From Monocercomonoides exilis (taxonomy: Eukaryota; Preaxostyla; Oxymonadida; Polymastigidae), in contig LSRY02000003.1 of assembly GCA_001643675.2 (NCBI GenBank), positions 499,001 through 563,000 on the forward strand: a stretch of 64,000 bases of DNA, given 5' to 3'. The notes under the pieces were generated by a model. That model worked only from the letters and a program-made list of their open reading frames with translations. It had not been told where the DNA came from and did not search any database. Each line of letters starts with the position of its first letter. Position 1 is the first letter of the stretch. A program made the translations under genes and the position numbers. This document shows, one piece after another, positions 10,981-23,760 of this stretch.

Positions 10981-11539
10981 TGCACAATGAGATATAAAGC
11001 TTTCATTCATTTTCATTCATTTCCGCCTGCTGCTTTGGAAACAATGCAAAAATTCATCTCATTCAAAGACAAATAAATACAAACTCAAACATTCTTTCTG
11101 CTCCCTTTCAGCCTTTTCGGTGAATTCAGCGAAGCATTTTTATTCAAAAACACTTTCTTAATTCTCCAAAATTATCATGTCTGCTTGAACTAAATCAAAA
11201 AAACATTTTCAAAAAATGAAAAAGAAAAAAAAAAAATAAATTCTCTTTTCAAGGGAAATCAAATCAAACATTTATCACATTTCCATTGAACAGCAAGAAC
11301 AATATATTCGTAGAAAAGAATTGTCAATAAAAAATCTTATATAAATTAATAGCAGAAACCACATCTATTACAAACACGAAAAATGCAATCTTCAAGAAAA
11401 TAAAATGCCTTTGTCATGATTCGAATTTTCATGCAAAACTGTGAATATTTGTAATTATTTTCACAAATTATTAATTGATCGCGTGCATAAATAATATTTT
11501 CATTTTTGTTATGTTTGGAAGTCGTTTATCTTGTGGAAT

Positions 11540-14500
11540 ATGAAAGGAAATTTGACAGCAATATTTTTATTGGCTATAATGTTGTGTTTGCTCACCAGAG
11601 GCAAAACAATAGAAAGCACTGTCCCAAGTGTGCAAGCGGAGAACGTTGGAAATACAAGATTCAATCATATCACATGTGTTGAGACAAGTCTGAATATCAT
11701 CAATTCATCAGTGTGTGTGACCCATCTCAACCTCATCCCTCTCACTGCTTGTCCACTCCTCACTGCCCAACACCACTCCACTGCCTCCATCTGCTCCTCC
11801 ACTTGCACCATTCACCCTCCTTCACTCAACAACAGCCACCACCACCACCACTGCCCCCTCTTCCTCTCTGCCCATGCCTCCCTCTCCCTCACAAACTTCT
11901 CCCTCATCACCCACCAACCAGCCATCCTCTCCTTCCCCCTCTTCTCCACCCCAAACAATCTCCTCCCACATGCCCACTCCCCAATCCCTGCCTCCTTCTC
12001 CATCTCCCACCCCTCATTCTCCTCTTTCGTCTCCCTCATCCAGCCCTTCCTTTTTTCTCCTTCTTCCCTCTCTTCCCCTTCTCCTTCATCATCCTTATCC
12101 TCATCCTCATCATCTTCTTTTTCTTCCCCATCCTCATCCTCTTCTTTTTCTTCCCCTTCCCCTTCCCCTTCCCCTTCCCCTTCCTCTTCCCCTTCCCCTC
12201 TCCATGTCCATCACCAATCCCATCCCCACCTCCAAATCCACCTCAATCTCCATCTCTCAAACACCATCTTCTCCAACATCTCCTCATCCCAATCCCCTCT
12301 ATCACTTCCATCCCTTCCTTCACATTCACTCAACCCATTCACCTCAACCACCTCTTCCTCTTCTCTCTCTTCCACCAACATCAACTCCAATATAATCCCC
12401 TCCTTCTCTCTTCACGCATCCCTCTCCATCCACTCATCCATCTTCAAACACACCCACAACCCCATTGATGGTGCCATTCTCCCTTCTCTCAATAGCCCAT
12501 CCACTTCTCTCTCTGCCTTCAACGCCTCTTTTCTCCACCAAACACGCTCTTCATTAAATGCTGCTGTTGTACATGTTGGAACAGAATCTCAAAGAAAAAC
12601 ACCTGGAAGACTGACTGCTTTTGACGTTAACAGCCATCGCTTCGAATGGTGTGAATGGAATAATTCAACTGGTGGATCAAATCATGGTGGTGCACTTTAT
12701 GTTACTTGCACGAATGCAAATCTCACAATAATTTCGTGCTCATTTTACAATTGTTCAGCTTCTGGAGAAGGAGGAGCATTATTATGTGCCTATTTGTTGA
12801 AAATGAACATTGCAAAATCCAATTTTTCCAGTTGCTCGGCTGCTCATGGAGGAGCATTCGCTTCATGGGGACCGCAACCTAATTCTATTTGGGCGTTCTC
12901 TGAAAATATAGTTGAAAGTTGTTTTATAACAAGTTGGTGTGGAACTTCTTGGTGCTTTGCTATCCAAAATGCCCAAACAAATGCTCAATTCCTGTTTTTC
13001 AAATGTAAGTTCATTTCAAATTCTGGTGGTGATTCTGCTGGTTCTCTCACATTTGCTAATCCTCCACAATATAAACCTGAGAAAATTTTGGTTGATGATT
13101 GCCAATTTATAAACAACAAATTGACATCAACTTCAACTTCATGGGGAGGAGCTGGGCTGTGTTGCACAGCAACTTATTCCTGGATGAGCGGAAATAAATT
13201 CATCACATTCTGCTTCTTCGATGGAAATACAGCAGAAAATGGCAGAGGGAATGATGTGTTCTTCAGTGGAAGCAGCATCACCCTATCACCATTTGAGAAT
13301 TGTGGCTTAACAACTCCAACCAAAAGAGTGTGGAACGCGGGAACTGCTGATAATGTTGAGTACAACAGTTGACTTCCGATCATCAACCAGAACAAAATAG
13401 TCTCAAATGGTGGAAGTGATGTCGATGCCTGTGGCAAAACACAGCAAAGCTCCTGTGCCACGGTGGAGTATGCCCTCGGATGCGTTGCTCCCTTCAGCGA
13501 TGCCTCCCTCTCTCTTCTCATCTCCACTTTCACTCCCACAAAGACTCTCACATTTCGTGCTCCAAATACAAAAATCACTGGAAATGGCACAACTGCCACC
13601 ACCATCGCCTCCAGTGGCATTCCCCAACCACAAAACCCACATTCACACTCATCACAATCAGCATCATCATTTTCTTCATTTTCATCAATATCAACATTTT
13701 CTTCACCAGATCCATCTGCCTCGTCTGCCCTCTTCCAACAGACCCAGGGCTCCCTCACAGTCTCTGCCCTCGCCATCGCCCACAACTCCTCAAACCAAAT
13801 CACTCCCATCCTCTTCCACCTCTCCCAAAACTCTCCTTCCCTCAACCTCAACACAACCACCATCACCGGAACAACCTCCAATTCAATCACCACACCCCTC
13901 TTCTTCCTCACTGCTGGCTCCCTCGCCCTCAACCACACAGCAATCACCCAACTCTCCCTCAACAGCCAGAGCATCTTCCACCTCACCTCCCTCACAGCTC
14001 CCCTCACCCTCAACTCCTCCAACATCACCCACATCACCTCCACTGCCACCCCCGCCAGCTGTGTCCTCTCCTCTGCCACCTCCCCTGCCCTCTCCCTCTC
14101 CCTCGCCAACTGCACCATCGCCAACATCGACTCAGCTCCACAAAACCAACAGACTGCCACCAATGGCGGATGCATCTCATTCGCCTCATCTGCCCCTGCC
14201 AACTCGTTTTCTGTGAGTGATTCCACCTTCTCCACCTGCTCTGTGAGCGAGGATACAAGTTCTGGAGGAAGAGGCGGCGCTCTCATGATCGAGTTCAATG
14301 AAGGCTCACAAGTGTCATCCACAACCTTTTCCATCACCAATATCGTGTTTTCAGCCAACAAGGCCTGTGTCGGAAGAGATGTGTATTTTGTGTGTGAATC
14401 ATTTGTCGCTTCTTTGAAAGAGCCCTTGTTCGCCTTCATGGGAAACATCACTCAGAAAGACAACTCGGTTGCTGGGCATGACAGAACAGAAGCATTCGGT

Positions 14501-17500
14501 GATTGGGATGTCGATTTATTCATATTTCTCGATGGATACTTTGATGATACAATATATGTGGATGGAATATCCGGAGTGGAGAGGGTATATTGTGGATTGG
14601 AGAAGGCGCCATGTTTGAATGTGAATTATGGGATGGAGCGTTTGAAGAGAACAAATGTTAAAGAAGAGATTATTGTTATTTCAAGTACGTTAATGGCGGG
14701 GTATGTGGATTTGGGAGGAATGTGCATAAAGGCAAAAACCGAGGCAATTGTAGAAATAGAATGCCAAAGGGAAGTGAGTGGATCTGAGGAATGTGTTCTG
14801 AAATCGGCATCACTGACAGAAATACAGTTCATTGGGATTGTTGTTCCATCGAGTTTTAGCAGAGCAATCACATCGGTGATTGGATCGAGCACTCAAAATG
14901 GGGAGTTGCACATGAAGAACTGTGAGATGAGTGTCGTTGGCGGGAAGGAAAACACGATTGCATATTTCTTGATCAAATCGACAGGGAAGATGGTTGAATT
15001 GGACTCTGTCACGATTTCAGATGTGAAATCAACAGTCTCGTTGTTTTCAATTTCGCTTTTCTCAGGAAATGTGAATGAGCAGGAATACAAAGTGAAACTA
15101 TTGAATTGCACACTGGAAGGATTGCAAATTGATGAAGGTGGAGAGGCAGCAGTGTTTGGAGGGAGTGTGGGAGTTGGGATGGCGATGAATGGAAGCAGAA
15201 TTGATGGAGCATTGTCGATGAAGAGTGAAGAAGGAGGGTCACTGAAGATAGTGTTGAATGAAGGAGGATATGTCTCCATTGATAATAGTTCATTTGTTGA
15301 ATGTATTTGCGAGAATATGAGTGAGGGAGGAAAAGGAGGAGGGATTTATCTGGATTGCAGCCTGAATGAAGAAGCATTTCAACTCACAGAGATATCGTTT
15401 TCTGGGTGCAGGGCAACAGTTGGGAAGAACATGTTTGTGAAGAGCAACAATCTGGTGAACAGTGTGGATACAGAGCGTTTCGCATTTGATTGCTCAGGAT
15501 ATTCTAATGATGGGAATGCATTTGTTGGGGAAGATGGGACTTATGAGGAAATGGATCTTCGAGTGTTTCTTGTTTCTTTGAAGTGGATGGATGTGTCTGT
15601 ATCGACTGGTGGTCATGACACATTGGAATGTGGAAGTGATGTGTTTTACTTGTTATTCGATTGATCATGGCCTTTTGCACCTGACATCAAAACCTGTTCG
15701 TCTAATATTCATTGTGGCAAAGAGCATGATTGAAGGAGAGATAAATCTGGAAGAATTGAATTTGAGCTCGAAGAGCAGGGAGATGTGCAAAGTTGAAGTG
15801 AAATCAGGGATTAAGAAAGCAAGGGAGGCATTGGTGAAAACAGCTGGAACAGTCTCATTGCTGAGAGTGAACTTTGTATTTGATCCAAATTTTGCTTCTT
15901 CACATGAATCATTGATATCACCAGAGGGAGGGATTCTTGAAATTATGAATTGCTCATTCGCTTCAAAACAATCCAATGAAGAAGAAAATGAATTTGCAAA
16001 CATTCCATTTCACATCATCAATATGGAAAAAGGAGAATTACAACTTGATGGATGCACAATATCAAATCTCATTCTTCAAGAATCTGCTTTGCATCTTTCA
16101 TCTTCTCTTCCATCAGCAATTGATTCATTAACCATTTGCAATTCAACAATTGAAATCTCTCTGATAGATATAAATGAATGCGGAAAATTGAATATGGAAA
16201 AGTTACGAACAGAAAATATCACAGTTGAAGGAAATGGAGAATCACTGATATCTTGCCTGTCAATGAAAAAGACAATTCAATTTACAAATTGCACAATTGG
16301 TGGAGTCAATTCACAGATTACAAAAGGTAAATTGATGAAATTGGAGGATTGCACAGATATGAAAATGGACAGTTGCATTTTTGATGGGAGTTCAAATGAA
16401 AGAAATGAACAGACTTTAAATGAGGGAGAAGAGATGTGCAGATGGGATGGATCTTTAGTGGATATTGTGAAGAGTTCTGTGATGATGAAAGACACAACAA
16501 TCTCGAATTCACCAGAAGGTGGAATAACAATGAGTGGAGGAAATATGATTATTGAGATGGGATTATTTGAGAACAATAATCCATCCATTGAAGGATATCC
16601 TTCATTGAGAAGAAATATCATCTGTTCAGATTCAGGAACATTGAATGTTAGAAGTTTGAAAGGAGGAGATGGATTGGAGAGAAATACATCGCTTTGGATG
16701 TTGAACAATGGGTGCAGTTTTGAAGGGATTGTTTCTGAGAGGGAATCGTCGTTCTTCATTCCTGTTCTGGAGAGTGTTGAGGCAAAAGAAACAATCGATA
16801 GAATGAAATTGATATTCAAAGGATTGCTTCTTTTTCCATGCAATCTGTCATTCGCAGTTGTGAAGAGAAAAGGAGAAGAGAAAGAGATTGAACATTTTGA
16901 TTTTGATATGGAAGGATTCTTGTCAGAAAGAGAAGTTGAAGGGAGTGTGGGAAAAGATCTGATCAGCAGTTGTGGAAATGAAATCGAGGTGAGTGTTTCT
17001 GTTTTGTTTGGGAATGCAGAATCTCCTTCTTCAACAAATTCATTCATTCTGAAAAATGCAAGCATTACTCCTCCAAAAGGAGATGAAAGGATTGTTGAAG
17101 GAGGAAATGAGAAGAAGTCGTGGTGGATTGTTATTGTGATTGCATGCTTCATATTTATGATTTTGCTGACAATAATTGTTGTTTTGGCTATTCGATGGAG
17201 GAAGGTTAAGAATGAAGCAGAAGATCTGAGAGAAATTGTGAATGACAACATCAGAAAAGATCCGAAGGCATTTGAGATGGTGACGATGGAGATGTCACCT
17301 GAGGAACAGTGGAGGAGAGCAGAGAGGGAGGCAGAAAAGAAGAACGATGAGAGAATTAAGAAGAGGGTGTATGAGAAAAACTTGGGTCATTCGGAGTCAT
17401 CAGAGCATCTTTTGGCTGAAAGTGGATCAACTGAATACATTTTGGGGAGAGATTCAGACAAGATCCCAGAATGGATGCTGGAGAAAGATGAAGAAGAAGA

Positions 17501-18479
17501 GATTAGGAACAGAACACCATCACCATCCATCTCATCCACTTCAACAACCGATTCAGATTCAACGTTTGTTCGAACAGAGAGTCTGTGTCCAACCACTTCG
17601 TCCATGTCGAATCTGGTGGATGCAATGGCGTGCTCATCACCTTATGAAAAGTTGATTGTCGATTTGCGAGATTCTCTGTTCATGCTGCTTCATGGGCGGA
17701 ATGAGAAGAAGGAGCTGGCGATTGGATCATTGAAGGAGAGGGAGCTGACAGGAGCACAGACCCTGTTCTGGGTGGCGAATGGGGCACTCCACTCGCTTGA
17801 AGATGAGGAAGACGAACTTCCCTCTTTACCGAACCTGAGTCCGCACATTGTGCTGTTCTCGGAGCACCTGGTGATCTGCATTGCCCTCCACTCGGACTTC
17901 TCATCAGGCTCAGACACCTCATCTGCATCGTCCACCTCCACCATTGTCACATCATCCTCTGATTGCTCAGCGATCAACAAGATGTGGAGAGACACACAGT
18001 TGCCTTCATCAGCATTTGAGGATGCAGACAATCAGTTTGAGTGCTTGCGGTGGAAGGCGCCTGAATTGCAGATGAACAAGAAGATGGGAGCGACAGAGAA
18101 GTCAGTGGCATTCTCGATTGGGATGATGCTGTGGGAGTGTGTGACACTCGAGATCCCGTTTGGAGAATATGAGGCAGCGATCGCTGGGCAGAAGATTGCG
18201 AATGGGGAGAGGCCGAATGAGCGGGGAATTGAAGAGAGCATGGTGAAGAATGTGGTGAATGCGTGTCTGTCAGCAGAGGCATCGAAAAGACCGGCACTCA
18301 CCGAAGTGAAGAGAGAGCTGGCTGGGCTGTTTCCAGATGGGACATTTGTTGTGACGATGACAGATGCGATCATTCTTGAGGAAAGCAGTGAAGAACGCGA
18401 AGAAAACGATGAGGGCAAGGGAAGAGAAAAAGAAGAGAAGCCAGATGCGAATGAGATGAAAAACTTGTTTGGCAAATGA
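11540..18479 (+). pseudogene. surface beta-helix (Pmp-like) protein with transmembrane segment and pseudokinase domain, interrupted
   Basis: One reading of about 2300 residues is broken twice. From ATG 11540 it has a signal peptide (MKGNLTAIFLLAIMLCLL) and a long Ser/Pro/Leu-rich stretch. Three blocks of Pmp-type repeats follow, with GGALY, GGALL, GGAFAS, GGCIS, GGALM and GGGIY turns beside cysteines. A single membrane span lies near 17,112-17,195 (WWIVIVIACFIFMILLTIIV), then a charged juxtamembrane helix (NIRKDPKAFEMVTMEMSPEE). The kinase-like domain spans about 17,640-18,330 and keeps WKAPEL and FSIGMMLWEC, but I find no HRD or DFG motif, so it is probably inactive. Breaks: TGA at 13370-13372 with the same frame open on both sides, and a one-base frameshift near 15,640-15,660. 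Either it is a young pseudogene or the breaks are assembly errors. Confidence 0.82.
13370..13372 (+). other. in-frame TGA in the surface pseudokinase gene
   Basis: The reading frame is identical before and after this stop. Downstream it continues at once with VSNGGSDVDACG, the conserved start of a new Pmp section. In my view a Trp or Cys codon stood here. No intron of normal size removes it. Confidence 0.75.
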
Positions 18480-19286
18480 TGAGAGCTTAAAATAAACGGT
18501 TTATTCCAAACATGAAAACAAACTGTGAGAGAAAGAAAGTTGTTTTAACATCTTAGACTCAATTTAGATAAAAACTGAAATTCGCTTCGTTGAATTTTAA
18601 GATGAGTGCGAGAATATGATGAAAGTTTTTGGAGTATGAGAATTTTGGGATCGGTATTTTTGAAGTGAATGTGAAAGCAGTTTTGTATTACTGGGTTTTT
18701 TAAAGCCTTATTTTATTCATAAAATAATTCAAATTTGAAAAAGTATGTGGAATATGAAAAAAGAATTATCAAAAATTTTAATGTGAAGTGTAACTTATTG
18801 GGTCAGAAAATTTTCATTGAATTCATCGAGAATTATTTCAAAAAAACTCTGTTGTTTATTTTTTGATTAAAAACACAAAAGAAAAGTTGCAATAACATTC
18901 AAATTAGTTGTGAAATAAAGTTTCACTGCATGAAACAAAAACAACATCTTCCAAAACATATTTTAACAGAAATCATTCATCATATTCAAAGTTGTCACCA
19001 TCTTTTTCTTAACTTATATTATTAAATCCTTCGACAAAATGGAGTTTATTTTCAGAATCCATAGACATTTCTTCATCTTTGTAATTTTCTTTTCATGTTA
19101 TTCATAAAAAAAATTTCATATGAAATGACCAACATTTTGAGTGAAAACGATTGAAAAACAACGTTCTCCTGTGATTTTTCATCAAAATATTTTATTGGCA
19201 ATTCAAAATACAACAAAAATTGAATAAAGATATGTGAAGAAAAAAATGAGGATAAATATTGGTGATTATTTTTTTAATCATATATA
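18480..19286. other. intergenic, AT-rich
   Basis: AT-rich spacer downstream of the surface gene. Its right end (about 19258-19286) resembles the dispersed GGTGATTATTTTT repeat, into which the next MITE is inserted. Confidence 0.5.
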
Positions 19287-19689
19287 GTTAGTGTTAATAA
19301 TGGTGGACACTTTCAATAACTGTGGACAGTGGCAATATCTCAACAACTGTTGATAATTGTTTTTTGACAATTAACACAACTATTCCTTCATTGAATGTGA
19401 ATTAATACGAATTGTTTTTTTCATTCACACATAACAATTAAATTTTGTCATAATAATTATTTATTTTCGGAGAAACTCGGAGAAATAAGATTCTCCGAGT
19501 TTCTCCGAATATTCAAAATGTGTTTTTTTTAAATTCTGCTGAGAAAGTTGTTTCATTTCTGTATGTCTTATAAATTCATATGCATTGAGGGAATAATTAG
19601 GTTAATTGTCAAAAAGCAACTTTTGACGGTTGTTGAGATAATGCAACTGTCCACAGTTATTGAAAGTGTCCACCATTATTAACACTAAC
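19287..19689. mobile_element. MITE, family with GTTAGTGTTAATA ends, copy 1
   Basis: A 403-bp near-palindrome. The ends GTTAGTGTTAATAATGG and, on the other strand, the same sequence are flanked by TA (19285-19286 and 19690-19691), as in Tc1/mariner elements. The arms continue inward for about 90 bases (TGTCCACAGTTATTGAAAG). A central palindrome has CGGAGAAACTCGGAGAA against TTCTCCGAGTTTCTCCG. No coding capacity. A second copy lies at 62741-63142. Confidence 0.9.
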
Positions 19690-19691
19690 TA

Positions 19692-20331
19692 TAATTCAAA
19701 TCTGTTATTTCGATTTGAAAATATGTTTCGAACGTAAAGAACGTGCGCTGAAAAGGAATAATACAATTGATATGGCACAATCTTTTTGAAAAGTCGGAAA
19801 ACTTTAATTTCGAACCCACAAAAGATCACAAATTCGAAAACTCAATTTTTTGGCAATTTTTGTCTCTTATCATTCACAACATTTTCATAACATTATTCTC
19901 AAATGATTTATAGCATTAGAACAAATCACAAACATTTTCCATATTTAAATTTTATAATGTTTCAGTGATCAATATGAACAATAATCTTAAAAAGATTGAT
20001 TATAGAACATAAGCACTTCATAAACATTGAGAATGTTTTTAGAAATTAATTTATCTTAAAGTTGAATGGATTAACATCTCGTTTAAATTCTTTGCAATCA
20101 GCCAAATTTTAAAGTTTGACAAAGCGATGAATGTTGTTTATTTAACAAACCAATCACGAAAATTTTTAATTGAATAATGTAACATTCCTTTTCTTGTTGT
20201 TTTCAATTCATTTTTGGCTTTATTTGTTATGAAATCAATACGCATTGTTATAATTAAGCGAAAACTGTGATTTGATGAATTTAATATGAAATAACGAAAT
20301 AAAAAAGGAAAGAAAAAAAAGAATTACAAAT
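19692..20331. other. intergenic, AT-rich
   Basis: No gene, RNA or repeat recognised in this 640-base AT-rich spacer. Confidence 0.5.
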
Positions 20332-23177
20332 TTGAAAATACCTGTGGAATATTTCTATACTCAAACAATTGCACCAATCATGGAAATTGCTTTTCTAATT
20401 GTGTGTAAATTTGTGTTCATTGTTTTATTGGAACCTCCAATCCTCATAAAATTTTTAATAAACAAATTATCGAAAAGCCTTCATTTTCATCTTCTTCTTC
20501 CTATTCCACTTTCTTTTCCTCTCCTCCACCTATACACTTTCTGCAGACGAACTTATTGATGATACCAAACCAGTGAACGTAAGCGTTACCGAAATATTCC
20601 TTAATAAACACGATCTTGATGACGATGATCCTGCAAAAAATGATGATGGGGAAGTGCTAGTGAGGGAAAGCCTCAAATACTCACTCAATTTGCTGAACAA
20701 ATTGTTCTTTTCCTCTCTTTTTCTTTTTCTTTTTCTTTCTCTTTCTTTCACTGCACCTTCGCTGCCCTCCACTTCACCACCGATGGTTGCCTCAATTTCT
20801 CCACCTTGCCATTCTCATCTTTCAATCCTCTAACTTCAACCTCTCTTCTTCTTTGCTTCGCCTTCGCCTTCGCCTTCTCTTTTTCATTCATCATCATCAT
20901 CTTCCTCTTCTTCGTCATCAGCTTCTTCTGATAATTCATCTTTCTTGTCTGTATGCATTTGCGACAAATCCCATTCACACAAGGGACTTTCCAACAGGCA
21001 AAACGGGAGAATACTTTTCTCTTCTTTTGCAGTGAATAATTGGAATCTTCATCCATTAGGCTTCTTATCTGCGATAAATCATCACATATCCACAATCGTT
21101 GGTATCATCTTAGGCACAAAGCAGCAATCCAGCGGTTCAGATAGCCAACATTGACAGCCGCTCAGGTTCTCAAGGTCTTACTCTGCGAACTGTTGCATAT
21201 GACTCCGCAGGCCATATGCATATTGACTCTTCCACTTCCAGCAACTGGGAAGAGCAACAGCATCCACAGTCGCTCCAAACTTCACAAGACAATGGTGCGT
21301 CTTTTGCAATCCAGGAGCAGAATGAATCATTTCATTCTGAACTTTCTTTCCAAAATCAGATGGCGTGCGCACATCAGTCTGCTCTTCCTCTGCTATCAAT
21401 TCCACTGTCAAATGAGTAATGAAATGAATTGGGGAAAGAACGCTTTTGTGGAAGTGGAAACGTATGTGGTGTTGGTGGCGACAAAGATCAAAGAGATGAA
21501 GCAGGCATTGTTGGCTTTTTGAACACCGACTCTCTTTCATTTGTCAACATGGTATTACAGAATTAGCAGGCACAGCCAGAACGGGGAGAGTGCTTGTGGA
21601 GGAAGGGAAAGCAGCAGCTGGAAGATGAGGAGAAGTGAAACCAAAGAGACTTCAGTTAGGCAGAGAGAAGTGATTGCATGGTTGGTTGAGATGCTGGTTT
21701 GTGATAATTTGGACTGGGAAAGAGTCAGATAATTTTGGAAGTTTTGAAGAGGAAGAAGAAGAGGAAGAAGAGGAAGAGGAGAAAGAAGAGGAAGAGGAAG
21801 AGGAAGAGGAGGAAGAAGAGGAAGAGGAAGAGGAAGAGGAGGAAGAAGAGAAAGAAGAAGCAGAAAAGGCAGACAATGCAAACGGATGTTCTGAAGTCGA
21901 ATGACTCAAGCGAATCGAATCTTAGAGAGGCACTTTCGAGCTACTCTTCCGATGCTGCAGTGCAAAATGCTCGTTTTCTTCGTCGTTCACTCTCTGACTC
22001 CTGTGCTTCTTTGGCGTTCTCTGCCTTCTTGCTACACTTTGCTCTTCTTCTTCTGCCTTTTATCCAGCTTCATTGCCCAAGTTGAGGATTATCTCGCTAT
22101 CATACAGAATTTCTATCTCACTCACTTCTCTCCCTACATACACCAGCCCCGCTTTCTTCAACAGCCTCACTTGCTCATACTGCAGTTCCTCCTTCTCTCT
22201 TTCTTCTCTCCCTTCGCTCCTCTCTCTTACCACTGTTCCTCCTCTTCCTCCTCCTCCGCTTCCATCTCCTCCTCCTTTGCTGATTCCTCTATCACTCCCT
22301 CCTTCCCTTCCTCTGCTTCTTCTTCCCTCTCTTCCTCCTCCTCCTCCGTTTCCCAATTCGCACCATGGCGACAACCACTCGCTTTCAGGAAACACTTCAT
22401 CATCCTTCTTCATCTGCTGTATTATTATCTTCCTCCTTATCTATCTCTTCTCCTTCTCCCTCTGGTTTTGCATCAGGTTTCTCTCGCTCATCATCGTCGT
22501 GAACCCGCCGTCCGCACAAACCGCCAGAATGACCTCTTCTTTCCTCCTCTTCTTCTTCCTATCCTTCTATTACGCTTCTGCTTCTGCCTTTGTCTCTGCA
22601 TCGTCTGTCTTGTCGCTCCAGTTGTAAACATCAAACAAACTGAACCCTCCTCTCTCGTCGTCTGCCAGTCTATTGTCCTCTTCTTCCTCTTATTCCTCGT
22701 CTTCCTATTCTTCCTCATTGTAACTATCACAGGAGCCGGACTCTTCCTCTTCTCTCAGCATCATCAACCCGATGGAATCAATGCTTCCATTCAACGAACA
22801 TTTTTCTGCTTTTGCAGCTTCATCAGCTCGTGAAAGCACCGCAATCTTCTTCTTTCTAACTCTTTAACTCTGGACGAAAAAGAGGAGAAGGTGAGAGGAG
22901 GTGACATCGGGGTAGAGGAAGATGCAGGGGTGGGAATAAGGAGATGGACCGATGTGTGCAGAAAAGTGGGGAGAGGAGAAGCGAAAGGAGCAAGATGACG
23001 TGAAAACTTTTTGTGGAAGCCGGCGTTTGTATGTTTTGGAGACAGAATCTGGAAGGGTGAGTTAGAAGGGGTTGCATTTGGAGATTGTGAGTGAAATGGA
23101 TAGGATGATGGTGATGGTGGTGGTGATGATGATGATGAGGTGGAGAAGAAGACGAAGACGAAGAAGACGAAGAAGAC

Positions 23178-23209
<32 letters not shown>

Positions 23210-23760
23210 AGAAGAAAAAGAAGATATCATAGATAAGAATGAAGCAGTAGGAGAAGAAATATGACTGGAGAAGGAAGAAGAAAAAGAAAAAGAGGAGGAA
23301 GAGGAGAAAGAAGAAAGCAAATGAAACTACTTCGTTACCTTTTTTGACATTCTGCATTGTTTCCATAGACACTGCAATGATATATTCATCCAAATGCCAG
23401 ACACAACTTGTAATTAGCCAGTAACCTCCTATATTCCACTCACGCAATTTAAAACATTTCATTACTCATTCCACTTCCTTCAGAGCGATAGCAGCGCCTT
23501 CTTCAAAGCAAAGCCTGGGTAAACCTGTAGAATATCCAACGGAGTATTTTTTTTCTCCTCCGAATGATGGCGGAGAAAAGCTGTTTGAGCTTTTCGCATT
23601 TGAAGATGATGAGAATGTGCAGTGTTGCTTGAAATTCAACGAAGGAGCGAAAGATTGCTGTAGGAAAAGAATTCCAAGGAATTCTAGCTGATCACTGCGA
23701 TCGATAAGCATACCAAAGCCGGGCTGAAAAAAAGACGCAACCAAACAATCTGTTGCCAAT
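20332..23760. pseudogene. decayed coding-like region with purine/pyrimidine low-complexity blocks
   Basis: Base composition is gene-like compared with the flanks, but no frame stays open for more than about 300 codons and no frame shows a domain. Plus-strand fragments that look protein-like include SADELIDDTKPVNVSVTEIF near 20,545, TLRTVAYDSAGHMHIDSSTS near 21,180, FLNTDSLSFVNMV near 21,518 and GKPVEYPTEYFFSP near 23,517. They lie in different frames and are separated by stops. Low-complexity blocks occur near 20,700-20,900, 21,735-21,860, 22,190-22,340 and 23,100-23,300. The likeliest reading is one or more surface-type genes in decay. An intron-rich gene that I could not resolve is the alternative. 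Confidence 0.35.
21740..21860 (+). repeat. (GAAGAG)n-type purine tract
   Basis: About 120 bases made only of GAA and GAG triplets on the plus strand, giving long artificial Glu, Lys/Arg and Ser frames. It is imperfect and probably grew by slippage. Confidence 0.9.

Noticed and set aside
13370-13372. Selenocysteine or readthrough at the in-frame TGA
   Set aside because: No conserved reason for Sec in this structural repeat family, no visible SECIS-like hairpin, and the same gene has a frameshift as well.
13364-13403. A 33-base intron removing the TGA (GTTGAC...AATAG)
   Set aside because: Shorter than any other intron seen here (minimum about 46 bp), and its removal would delete residues leading into the conserved section start.
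21735-22085. Lys/Arg-rich and Glu-rich frames as nuclear or acidic proteins
   Set aside because: Products of a GAA/GAG slippage tract read in different frames.
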